DNA of 32,382 nt from an uncultured Eubacteriales bacterium (GTDB lineage Bacteria; Bacillota; Clostridia; Lachnospirales; Lachnospiraceae): positions 1 to 32,382 of the forward strand of contig CASFAQ010000011.1 in assembly GCA_949292725.1 (NCBI GenBank), in the 5' to 3' direction. Shown one piece after another: positions 8,580 through 14,905 of this stretch. Positions within the stretch are counted from its first letter, which is position 1. The number at the start of each line of letters is the position of its first letter. The notes under the pieces are model-generated. The model saw nothing but the letters and a program-made list of their open reading frames with translations, ran no database searches and was not told where the DNA came from. A program made the translations under genes and the position numbers.

Positions 8580-8617
8580 GCATACCGTTTATGCAACAAA
8601 ACGGTATGCTTTTTTTA
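8580..8617 (+). terminator. Terminator-like hairpin between the TPR gene and spoIIAA
   Basis: An 11-bp perfect stem (8580-8590 with 8599-8609) with an eight-base loop, followed by eight bases of T (8609 onward). It is a good intrinsic terminator by shape. Only 23 bases separate its T-tract from the spoIIAA ATG, with GGAGG inside them, so the spoIIA promoter must lie upstream of or overlap the hairpin. Confidence 0.85.
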
Positions 8618-8640
8618 GTATAGAATAAAGGAGGCTTAAG

Positions 8641-8964
8641 ATGCAGATTGAGAATAACAATCTTATAATTCATGCAGGCAGGGAGATAGACCATATGAGC
8701 GCTGAAAGAATCAGACGCGAATTTGAAGAATGCTATATGACCGGCAAAGTAAAAAATGTGATATTTGATATGTCCGACGTAGAATTTATGGACAGCTCTG
8801 GAATCGGGATGATCATGGGCAAGTATATGAAAGTCCGTTATACGGGAGGCCGGGTATATGTCGCGGGTGTACCAAAGCATATAGACAGGATACTTGATAT
8901 CTCGGGAATATATAAAATTGTGTCAAAATGCGATAATGTATTTCAGGCATTAAAGGAATGTTAA
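8641..8964 (+). CDS. spoIIAA: Anti-sigma F factor antagonist SpoIIAA
   Basis: A 107-residue STAS-domain protein. In forespores the unphosphorylated form binds SpoIIAB and frees sigma F; SpoIIAB inactivates it by phosphorylating one serine. The site is in VEFMDSSGIGMIMGKY (second serine of DSSGIG, about residue 59), as in the family. Length is slightly under the Bacillus protein. GGAGG at 8630-8634 is well spaced for ATG 8641. It overlaps nothing and is followed after 14 bases by spoIIAB, giving the conserved IIAA-IIAB-sigF order. Confidence 0.95.
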   Translation: MQIENNNLIIHAGREIDHMSAERIRREFEECYMTGKVKNVIFDMSDVEFMDSSGIGMIMGKYMKVRYTGGRVYVAGVPKHIDRILDISGIYKIVSKCDNVFQALKEC

Positions 8965-8978
8965 TTGGGGGAGAATGT

Positions 8979-9452
8979 ATGGATAAGGTTCAGAAAATGA
9001 GTATTGAATTTGGCTGTGAGCCTGCTAACGAAGGCTTTGCAAGAGTTGCGGTGGCTGCATTTGCCGCGAGACTCAATCCTACGCTGGGTGAAATATCGGA
9101 TATAAAAATGGCGGTATCGGAGGCGGTGACCAATTCGATAATACATGGGTATTATCAGATGGAGCAGGGAAGAATATATGTTGAATGCCAAATTGAAAAT
9201 GATATGCTTGCCGTCTGTATTCGTGATAACGGCAGGGGCATATCTGACATAAAAAAGGCCATGGAGCCTATGTACACCACAAGACCCGAGCTTGAGCGGT
9301 CGGGTCTGGGATTTGCATTTATGCAGACATTTATGGATGAAGTGTCCGTGAAATCCACACCCGGAAAAGGTACAACAGTAAAAATGACTAAAACGATAAC
9401 AAAGGAAAAAGCTATAATGGATGATATCGGTATGGCTGTTGGATACAATTGA
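8979..9452 (+). CDS. spoIIAB: Anti-sigma F factor and serine kinase SpoIIAB
   Basis: A 157-residue GHKL (HATPase_c) protein that holds sigma F inactive and phosphorylates SpoIIAA. The N-box is SEAVTNSIIHGY (about 48-59), the G1 box DNGRGISD (about 85-92) and the G2 region RSGLGFAFMQTF (about 107-118). ATG 8979 is chosen over 8958 because GGGGGAG precedes it and the protein begins MDKVQKMSIEF as usual. It is about ten residues longer than the Bacillus protein, with an extra tail MDDIGMAVGYN that overlaps the sigF start by 32 bases, so sigma factor and inhibitor are translationally coupled. Confidence 0.95.
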   Translation: MDKVQKMSIEFGCEPANEGFARVAVAAFAARLNPTLGEISDIKMAVSEAVTNSIIHGYYQMEQGRIYVECQIENDMLAVCIRDNGRGISDIKKAMEPMYTTRPELERSGLGFAFMQTFMDEVSVKSTPGKGTTVKMTKTITKEKAIMDDIGMAVGYN

Positions 9453-10176
9453 GCTCATAAGGATGGCCCGAAACGGAAATCCCGACGCAAGAGAGGAGAT
9501 TATAATCAATAATATGGCTCTGGTGTGGAGTATTGTGAAGAGATTTTCTAACAGGGGTTATGAGTCCGAGGATTTGTTTCAGATAGGATGCATAGGGCTT
9601 ATGAAGGCGGTTGACAAATTCGACCTTTCATTTAACGTAAAATTCTCAACCTATGCCGTACCTATGATTCTGGGTGAGATAAAAAGATTTATACGAGACG
9701 ACGGACCGGTGAAAATAAGCCGCAGCATTAAAGAAAATAATATAAAGATAAGACAGGCCGGAGAGCGGATTATGCAGGAGCTGGGAAGGGAGCCTACAAT
9801 GCAGGAAATATCCGGGGCGACGGGATTGTCCGTCGATGATATAGTAGTTGCGGCCGATGCGTCGCTTCCCATAGAGTCAATCTACAATACGGCTTATCAG
9901 GGTGATGGAGAGGATATTCATGTGATTGACAGGCTCAGCGAATACAAGGATTGCGGAGATGTTGACATAGAAAAAGAAAGGGTCATCAATCATTTATTGA
10001 TAGAGAAACTGTTATCAGAACTGTCGGAGACGGAGCGTATGCTTATTAAACTTAGGTATTATCACGATAAGACGCAGGCTCAGGTTGCCGGCAGACTGGG
10101 GATAAGCCAGGTTCAGGTATCGCGAATGGAGAAAAAGGTCTTGATGAAAATGCGAAAATGCGCAGCGTGCGAATAA
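9421..10176 (+). CDS. sigF: Sporulation sigma factor F
   Basis: The forespore-specific RNA polymerase sigma factor (also called spoIIAC), about 251 residues. Region 2 contains RGYESEDLFQIGCIGLMKAV and FSTYAVPMILGEIKRFIRDD, region 3 contains ISRSIKEN and LGREPTMQEIS, and region 4 contains LSETERMLIKLRYY and the helix-turn-helix AGRLGISQVQVSRMEKK. These match Bacillus SigF segment by segment. The start is uncertain: ATG 9421 overlaps the spoIIAB end and lacks a well-spaced ribosome binding site; TTG 9439 or ATG 9463 would also keep all conserved regions. The spoVA genes that follow are classical targets of the late forespore programme. Confidence 0.95.
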   Translation: MISVWLLDTIELIRMARNGNPDAREEIIINNMALVWSIVKRFSNRGYESEDLFQIGCIGLMKAVDKFDLSFNVKFSTYAVPMILGEIKRFIRDDGPVKISRSIKENNIKIRQAGERIMQELGREPTMQEISGATGLSVDDIVVAADASLPIESIYNTAYQGDGEDIHVIDRLSEYKDCGDVDIEKERVINHLLIEKLLSELSETERMLIKLRYYHDKTQAQVAGRLGISQVQVSRMEKKVLMKMRKCAACE

Positions 10177-10199
10177 AAAAATAATATGGTGGCATAATA

Positions 10200-10367
10200 A
10201 TGTATAAATATCAGGAAAAGAGGTCGTCTTATATGAAGAAGGCTCTGGCAATTTTTATGATAGCAGCATTTGCCGCCTGTGCAGTTGTTATGTACATGTA
10301 CTGGCATCAGGATTCGGATATTGTGGACAAGGGTGTGCTGGTCTGGAGAGAGTGCTATGGATTCTGA
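10200..10367 (+). CDS. 55-residue single-helix membrane protein between sigF and spoVAA
   Basis: A small ORF, MYKYQEKRSSYMKKALAIFM onwards, with a basic start, one hydrophobic helix at about residues 14-34 (ALAIFMIAAFAACAVVMYMY) and a short tail ending VWRECYGF. GGTGG seven bases before ATG 10200 supports translation; an internal ATG at 10233 with GAGG upstream would give a 44-residue form starting MKKALAIF. It starts 23 bases after sigF and its stop overlaps the spoVAA start by 11 bases, the type of overlap seen between genuine co-translated genes. I recognise no family. The context suggests a small sporulation membrane protein. Confidence 0.55.
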   Translation: MYKYQEKRSSYMKKALAIFMIAAFAACAVVMYMYWHQDSDIVDKGVLVWRECYGF

Positions 10368-10989
10368 GCTGTATATTAAAATAGACCAAAATACAAAGGT
10401 AAATAAAAAGAAAATACTGCTTTCCGACATAGCGGAAATTCATCATGCGGATCACGATATTGTAAAGGAAGTGGGCGGATACGCCGTGCTTAATATAACT
10501 GCTGATGAGAGTGGAATGTATGCCATGACGGTACTGAAGGTCGTTGAGCTTATTCACAGAAAAAAACCGGCTCTCAAGGTCGTAAATGAAGGCGAAAGCG
10601 ATTTTGTCATTGAATATGTACCCAAATCAGAGCAGAAGAGCAAGGTTCTTGAGTATGTAAAGGCGGGCTTTGTTACGCTGGTTGCATTTGTTGGAGCGGC
10701 ATTTACGATAATGACATTTAACCTTGACGTAAGCGTGGGTGATCTGTTCGATAATATATACAGATGGTTCATGGGTGTGGACAAGCAGGGTAAACCTACA
10801 ATACTTGAATTTTCATATTGTATCGGACTGCCGATAGGAATTATCGTATTTTTTAATCATTTTTCAAGAAAGAAGCTTACCGTTGACCCGACTCCCATAC
10901 ATGTGGAGATGCGTAATTATGAGGATCAGGTAAATAATGCGCTTATTAAGGATGCGTCGAGGGAAGGGAAGACTATTGATGTTTCTTAA
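10357..10989 (+). CDS. spoVAA: Stage V sporulation protein AA
   Basis: About 210 residues. A soluble N-terminal part of about 100 residues (MDSELYIKIDQNTKV onwards) is followed by a helix (GFVTLVAFVGAAFTIMTFNL), then YCIGLPIGIIVFFNHFSRKK and HVEMRNYEDQVNNAL, which align well with Bacillus SpoVAA. SpoVA proteins form the inner-membrane machinery that moves dipicolinic acid into the forespore; SpoVAA is a less studied member. ATG 10357 with GGAGAG upstream is the start; the longer open frame upstream (from 10270) is not coding. The 3' end overlaps spoVAB by 11 bases. Confidence 0.88.
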   Translation: MDSELYIKIDQNTKVNKKKILLSDIAEIHHADHDIVKEVGGYAVLNITADESGMYAMTVLKVVELIHRKKPALKVVNEGESDFVIEYVPKSEQKSKVLEYVKAGFVTLVAFVGAAFTIMTFNLDVSVGDLFDNIYRWFMGVDKQGKPTILEFSYCIGLPIGIIVFFNHFSRKKLTVDPTPIHVEMRNYEDQVNNALIKDASREGKTIDVS

Positions 10990-11398
10990 AGGGCTTGTGA
11001 TGCTTGTAATAGGTGTCTCTGCAGGCGGCATGGTTGCTGCGGGAACATTTGCATTTATAGTGATGCTTGGCGTATTTACAAGGCTTGCTTACAGAACGCA
11101 TACATCATCATATACTTCGATATATGAAAGTGCGATAGTGCTTGGCGGTACGCTTGGCAACATAATCCTCTTATATGAGGTACGCATTCCGCTTTATTAT
11201 GCGGGTATCATAGTGTTCGGACTATTCTGCGGCATCTTTGTAGGATGCCTCGCAATGGCGCTTGCTGAGGTGCTTAAGGTGTTTCCGATACTTGTAAGAC
11301 GCACGGGCCTTTTTGAGGGACTGCCGTTTATCGTATGCGGGATTGCCGCAGGTAAAATGGCGGGAGCGTTTGTGCAGTTTGTATACGGCTGGACATAA
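10979..11398 (+). CDS. spoVAB: Stage V sporulation protein AB
   Basis: A 139-residue polytopic protein with four or five membrane helices: GLVMLVIGVSAGGMVAAGTF, the conserved RL followed by YESAIVLGGTLGNI, YAGIIVFGLFCGIFVGCLAM, ALAEVLKVFPILVRR and a glycine-rich last helix. These segments parallel Bacillus SpoVAB (EWAVVLGA, AALTEVLNVIPILAKR). It acts with SpoVAA and SpoVAC in the forespore inner membrane. ATG 10979 overlaps the end of spoVAA (stop at 10989), so translation is coupled. Confidence 0.87.
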   Translation: MFLKGLVMLVIGVSAGGMVAAGTFAFIVMLGVFTRLAYRTHTSSYTSIYESAIVLGGTLGNIILLYEVRIPLYYAGIIVFGLFCGIFVGCLAMALAEVLKVFPILVRRTGLFEGLPFIVCGIAAGKMAGAFVQFVYGWT

Positions 11399-11421
11399 TA
11401 TATATGGATGGAGGAGTTCCT

Positions 11422-11907
11422 ATGAATATAGAAGATGTGATGAATGAAAATGACGAGACTGTGCGCAATAACGCATATAATGAATATGTTAAAAAGATTA
11501 CCCCGAAACATTCGTGGTGGCGTAATATGTGCAGGGCGTTCGTCTTTGGGGGCCTGGTATGCACGCTTGGACAGCTGTTTACATCATGGTACATGAGTAT
11601 GGGAAATGATGAGAAGACTGCGGGCATGTATACGACGCTTTCTCTTGTGCTTCTTAGCGTGATTCTTACAGGTACCGGTATCTTTGCAAAACTTGCAAAA
11701 TACGCCGGCGCAGGAATTCTGGTGCCCATTACCGGATTTGCAAATTCAGTTGCGTCTCCCGCAATAGAATTCAAAAGAGAGGGGCAGATATTCGGAATAG
11801 GATGCAAGATATTTACGATTGCAGGTCCGGTCATATTGTACGGTGTATTTACAAGCTGGATTCTGGGGGTCATATACTGGCTTCTTGCTTTGTGTAATGT
11901 GGTGTAG
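11422..11907 (+). CDS. spoVAC: Stage V sporulation protein AC
   Basis: A 161-residue polytopic membrane protein. AFVFGGLVCTLGQ, TLSLVLLSVILTGTGIF, the signature AGAGILVPITGFANSVASPA and the tail FGIGCKIFTIAGPVILYG align with SpoVAC, the mechanosensitive channel component for dipicolinic acid. GGAGGAG is ideally spaced for ATG 11422; the in-frame ATG 11404 is rejected. In most clostridia spoVAD and spoVAE follow directly; here the next gene is a GH8 enzyme with its own promoter 16 bases later, so the operon ends at spoVAC. Confidence 0.92.
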   Translation: MNIEDVMNENDETVRNNAYNEYVKKITPKHSWWRNMCRAFVFGGLVCTLGQLFTSWYMSMGNDEKTAGMYTTLSLVLLSVILTGTGIFAKLAKYAGAGILVPITGFANSVASPAIEFKREGQIFGIGCKIFTIAGPVILYGVFTSWILGVIYWLLALCNVV

Positions 11908-11923
11908 ATGAATGTGAAAATGG

Positions 11924-11952
11924 TTGATTTTAACAGGTTGGTAGGGTATATT
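11924..11952 (+). promoter_or_regulatory. Sigma-A-type promoter for the GH8 gene
   Basis: TTGATT at 11924-11929, a 17-base spacer and TATATT at 11947-11952. It has the same -35 hexamer and spacing as the xylanase and CBM9-protein promoters. No terminator is seen between spoVAC and this promoter. Confidence 0.72.
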
Positions 11953-11990
11953 ATTGATTAAGAAATATAAATCAGACTGGGAGAGAACGT

Positions 11991-14396
11991 ATGATAATAA
12001 AACACAATAAAAAATGTAATACCGTTGTTGTTACGGCGGTGATTATAGCGCTATTACTAAGCGCGGTATCCATATACCAGAGCCCGGCATCGGCAGCGCA
12101 GAAGATTAAAAAGATATCTGTAAAGGGCTGCAAGTCGGGCTGTTTTGGTATGAAAAAGGGCGAAAAACTCAGATTGAAACTTGCGATCAATAAAAAAGTA
12201 AAGAAGAAGGCGTGGAAGAAAGTAAAATTTACATCATCCAAGAAGAAAATAGCATCGGTAAGCAGACGCGGTGTGGTTAAAGCCAGGTTGGAAGGACGTG
12301 CCGTCATAAAGATAAGGGCAAAAAAGGGCAAGGCAAGGACCAGGGTGCGTATTGTAGTAAGTAAGGATACATATACCTATACGGATGTGTATGCGCATAC
12401 AGCCGCACCGGCTGATATAGCTGCTGTGTCTACGGGAGAAGTATCCGGCATTCCGGCTGTGACGCCTACGGATACGCCTTTTATGGCGCCGACTGTAACT
12501 CCGGCAGATGAGCCGACCAGAGAACCTTCAGCTTCGCCGACAGATACGCCTACCAAGTCGCCAACGGCAGCTCCTACCAAGTCGCCAACGGCAGCTCCTA
12601 CCAAGTCGCCAACGGCAGCTCCTACCAAGTCGCCAACGGCAGCTCCAACTAAAGCGCCTACAGCGACTCCTTCGGCAAGACCTACATATTATCCGGGAGA
12701 GAATCCCGAATATGAAAGACCATCAGTAACCGCAAAACCTGTTTTAAGTTTTCCTATTAACGGTGGCTCGGATTCCATCATGAATGAGGGAACGAGTGAT
12801 AATGCAGAGATAACATATAACTCTGACGGAACCATGACGATTACATTTAAGAGTCAGTGGGCGGCTGTTAATTTTATGTTGCCTGATAATGCACAGAATT
12901 ATTACAGTGAATACAGGTCGGCGGTTATAACGTATAAGAGCGAAGGAACTCTTTCGGGAGATAATAATCTTGGTCATGCGTTGTTTGATGATAAATGGGA
13001 TCCGTCGGGAGCGGATGCCGGTGCAGGAAAGCATCCTGACTGGGGCAGAAAGATTACTGCTTCGTCCGAGTACACTACGAAGGTATTCAATGTCACGGAA
13101 GAGTGTAACGGCGGAGTTATAAGAGGGGTGCAGATATTTAACCCTAATCAGATGAGTAGCGGTGATTATATAAAGATTACGATAGCCTCAATTGTTTTCT
13201 ATAATGAGGAGAAGGAAGAGGGATTTGTTCCTGATGAACCAGTGCCAACGCCGGTGGGAGCTGTGTATTCCGGCAATTACCGTAATCTGTTTAAGGAAAA
13301 CGGACATTCCGACGAAGAGATAAGCCGGAAGCTTGATTCGGCATGGCAGCAGTTGTTCTATGGAAGCGAAGAGGAGAAAATATATTATACCGTGGGAAGT
13401 GATATGGCATATATCTATACTGCGGATACGGATGATGTGCGTTCAGAGGGTATGTCTTACGGAATGATGATATGCGTTCAAATGGATAAGAAATCGGAGT
13501 TTGACAAGCTGTGGAAGTGGGCAAAGACATATATGCAGCATAACAGCGGCATGCATAAGGATTACTTTGCATGGCAGTGTAATACGGACGGAACAAAGAT
13601 TGACGAAACGCCTGCATCAGATGGTGATGAATACTTTGCAACTGCGCTCCTGTTTGCATCGGCAAGGTGGGGCGACGGAACGGGAATATATAATTACAGC
13701 TCGGAAGCGGACGCTATATTGAATGCCATGCTTCATCAGGCAGATGACGGACAAGGCTTTAATATGTTTGATTCGCAGTACAAGCTTCCGGTATTCTGCC
13801 CTACATGGGGAGCAGCTTCATTTACTGACCCGTCATATCATCTGCCTGCATTTTATGAGGTGTGGAAGCGCATTGATACTGACAATTCGTCCTTCTGGGC
13901 ACAGGCGGCTGCGGCAAGCAGAAGCTATTTTAAGATGGCAACGAATGAAACTACGGGACTTGCGCCGGATTATTCTGAATTTGACGGAACGCCAAGGGAT
14001 ACGAACGGACACGGAGATTTCAGGTTTGATGCGTGGAGAACCGCAGCCAATATAGCGTGCGATTATGCGTGGTGGGGTAAGGATGATTGGGCTGTAACTC
14101 ATGCAGATACAATTCAGCAGTTTTTCTATAGTAAGGGAATCGAAAGTTACGGTAACCAGTGGACTCTTGTTGGTGAGAGCCTGTCGTCGGATCATTCACC
14201 GGGTCTTGTAGCGATGAATGCGGTAGCGTCTCTTGCGGCAAGTAACGACATAGCAAAGGAGTTTGTCGAAGAATTGTGGAATATCGGTATAACTACCGGC
14301 AAATACAGATATTATGACGGATGCCTGTACATGATGGGACTTCTCCATGTAAGCGGTAATTTCCGGGCATATTTTCCCTCGGGAGTAACTCCCTGA
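11991..14396 (+). CDS. Secreted GH8 xylanase (Rex-like exo-oligoxylanase) with Ig-like and putative binding modules
   Basis: An 801-residue modular protein: signal peptide about 1-36 (cleavage near ASA-AQK); very basic Ig-like module about 37-124; Pro/Thr linker about 155-235 with four exact PTKSPTAA repeats; a beta-rich module about 250-405 (YNSDGTMTITFKSQWAAVNF to ITIASIVFYN), likely carbohydrate-binding; GH8 catalytic domain about 424-801. The last closely resembles Bacillus halodurans Rex, the reducing-end xylose-releasing exo-oligoxylanase: YRNLFKENGHS, the acid Glu486 in RSEGMSYGMM, DGDEYFATALLFAS, DPSYHLPAFYE, the base Asp680 in FRFDAWR and YYDGCLYMMGLLHVSGNF. Residues at the Rex loop that blocks the acceptor side are partly kept (DHSPGL against LHPVGL), so endo-xylanase activity is also possible. 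Known Rex enzymes are mostly cytoplasmic; this one carries a signal peptide. Confidence 0.92.
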   Translation: MIIKHNKKCNTVVVTAVIIALLLSAVSIYQSPASAAQKIKKISVKGCKSGCFGMKKGEKLRLKLAINKKVKKKAWKKVKFTSSKKKIASVSRRGVVKARLEGRAVIKIRAKKGKARTRVRIVVSKDTYTYTDVYAHTAAPADIAAVSTGEVSGIPAVTPTDTPFMAPTVTPADEPTREPSASPTDTPTKSPTAAPTKSPTAAPTKSPTAAPTKSPTAAPTKAPTATPSARPTYYPGENPEYERPSVTAKPVLSFPINGGSDSIMNEGTSDNAEITYNSDGTMTITFKSQWAAVNFMLPDNAQNYYSEYRSAVITYKSEGTLSGDNNLGHALFDDKWDPSGADAGAGKHPDWGRKITASSEYTTKVFNVTEECNGGVIRGVQIFNPNQMSSGDYIKITIASIVFYNEEKEEGFVPDEPVPTPVGAVYSGNYRNLFKENGHSDEEISRKLDSAWQQLFYGSEEEKIYYTVGSDMAYIYTADTDDVRSEGMSYGMMICVQMDKKSEFDKLWKWAKTYMQHNSGMHKDYFAWQCNTDGTKIDETPASDGDEYFATALLFASARWGDGTGIYNYSSEADAILNAMLHQADDGQGFNMFDSQYKLPVFCPTWGAASFTDPSYHLPAFYEVWKRIDTDNSSFWAQAAAASRSYFKMATNETTGLAPDYSEFDGTPRDTNGHGDFRFDAWRTAANIACDYAWWGKDDWAVTHADTIQQFFYSKGIESYGNQWTLVGESLSSDHSPGLVAMNAVASLAASNDIAKEFVEELWNIGITTGKYRYYDGCLYMMGLLHVSGNFRAYFPSGVTP
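12549..12644 (+). repeat. Four identical 24-base tandem repeats in the GH8 linker
   Basis: Four perfect copies of a 24-base unit encode PTKSPTAA repeats, followed by a degenerate fifth copy (to about 12668). Perfect identity at the DNA level, including third positions, points to recent expansion, and slippage could change the linker length between strains. Confidence 0.9.
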
Positions 14397-14419
14397 GAGG
14401 GATAAGTATTAAAATGCCA

Positions 14420-14436
14420 GAATTGTCTGACAATTC
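14420..14436. promoter_or_regulatory. Perfect palindrome, possible operator
   Basis: GAATTGTCTGACAATTC has perfect 8-base arms around one central base. The half GAATTGTCTGA recurs exactly at 14743-14753. TTGT-N3-ACAA symmetry is typical of dimeric GntR/FCD-type regulator sites, but no regulator gene is nearby and the assignment is inference. Confidence 0.4.
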
Positions 14437-14578
14437 AAACAATTTGATGTTGTCACATTAAAAATAGTTGGATGGTTTTTGAGGTTATTGATGGAACAAT
14501 ATGTAATATTATGGAATAAAAGCAAAACGTCGATTCGGAATATATGTTTGCTTCCGTGCATACGCGAAGAGAAAACAG

Positions 14579-14651
14579 TTATCCACGTGTATATAAGTCA
14601 AAAATAAGTCAGAATAATCAGTTATTCACGGAGTTATTCACGTTATCCACT
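14579..14651 (+). other. Cluster of four DnaA-box-like sites
   Basis: Same-strand 9-mers: TTATCCACG at 14579-14587, TTATTCACG at 14622-14630, TTATTCACG at 14634-14642 and TTATCCACT at 14643-14651. Each differs from the TTATNCACA consensus only at the last base. Three are nearly back to back. A weaker inverted copy (TGTGAACAA) is at 14797-14805. An AT-rich tract starts about 28 bases after the last box, as in origin unwinding elements, but no dnaA or dnaN is in the window. Confidence 0.5.
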
Positions 14652-14819
14652 ATTTGCGTAGACGTGTGTAGTGGTTTGTGAAATAAAAATAAAAATTAAC
14701 AAATGATAAAAAGTATAAAATAATAAATAAAGCTTGACATTTGAATTGTCTGAAACAACCATGCAATAGTCGGAATTCTCGCACAAATAATCGAGATGTG
14801 AACAAAATGTGTTTTTTTC

Positions 14820-14855
14820 TTGTATTAATAATAAAATATGTTATAATTAATACAA
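14820..14855 (+). promoter_or_regulatory. hpf promoter within a 10-base-arm inverted repeat
   Basis: TTGTAT at 14820-14825, a 16-base spacer and TATAAT at 14842-14847. The same stretch is an inverted repeat: TTGTATTAAT (14820-14829) and ATTAATACAA (14846-14855), so both promoter elements fall in the arms. The leader to ATG 14906 is about 50 bases and contains a short ORF (14859-14903, MAAGAVFNKDRKGW) ending next to the hpf start. Confidence 0.6.
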
Positions 14856-14905
14856 AACATGGCTGCGGGAGCTGTGTTTAATAAAGACCGAAAGGGCTGG
14901 TGACA

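Larger units (their letters stand above)
14397..14819. other. Long non-coding region between GH8 and hpf
   Basis: No credible ORF. A GC-rich hairpin overlaps the GH8 stop (about 14381-14400) but has no T-tract. Then follow a palindrome (14420-14436), a possible weak promoter (TTGAGG 14479-14484, 17-base spacer, TGTAAT 14502-14507), DnaA-box-like sites (14579-14651), an AT-rich tract (about 14679-14731) and a TTGACA at 14734-14739 without a good -10. Its length and structure are unusual for this compact window. Confidence 0.7.

Noticed and set aside
8620-8628. Sigma-H promoter for spoIIA
   Set aside because: ATAGAATAA fits the -10 consensus, but the -35 region falls inside the hairpin and does not fit, and the start would lie within the ribosome binding site.
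12549-12668. CRISPR array
   Set aside because: The 24-base repeats are directly contiguous with no spacers and encode an in-frame Pro/Thr linker.
14381-14400. Terminator at the GH8 stop codon
   Set aside because: A GC-rich stem (GGGAG/CTCCC with outer CCCTC/GAGGG) is present but no T-tract follows.
14479-14507. Promoter for a small RNA across the DnaA-box region
   Set aside because: TTGAGG-N17-TGTAAT is only moderate and no terminator or stable fold follows, so no RNA gene is called.
14579-14731. Definite chromosomal origin
   Set aside because: No dnaA, dnaN, rpmH or parAB genes are nearby; the boxes are reported only as a DnaA-box-like cluster.
14734-14767. Promoter at TTGACA 14734
   Set aside because: The -35 is perfect, but the sequence 16-18 bases on (AACCAT) does not resemble a -10.
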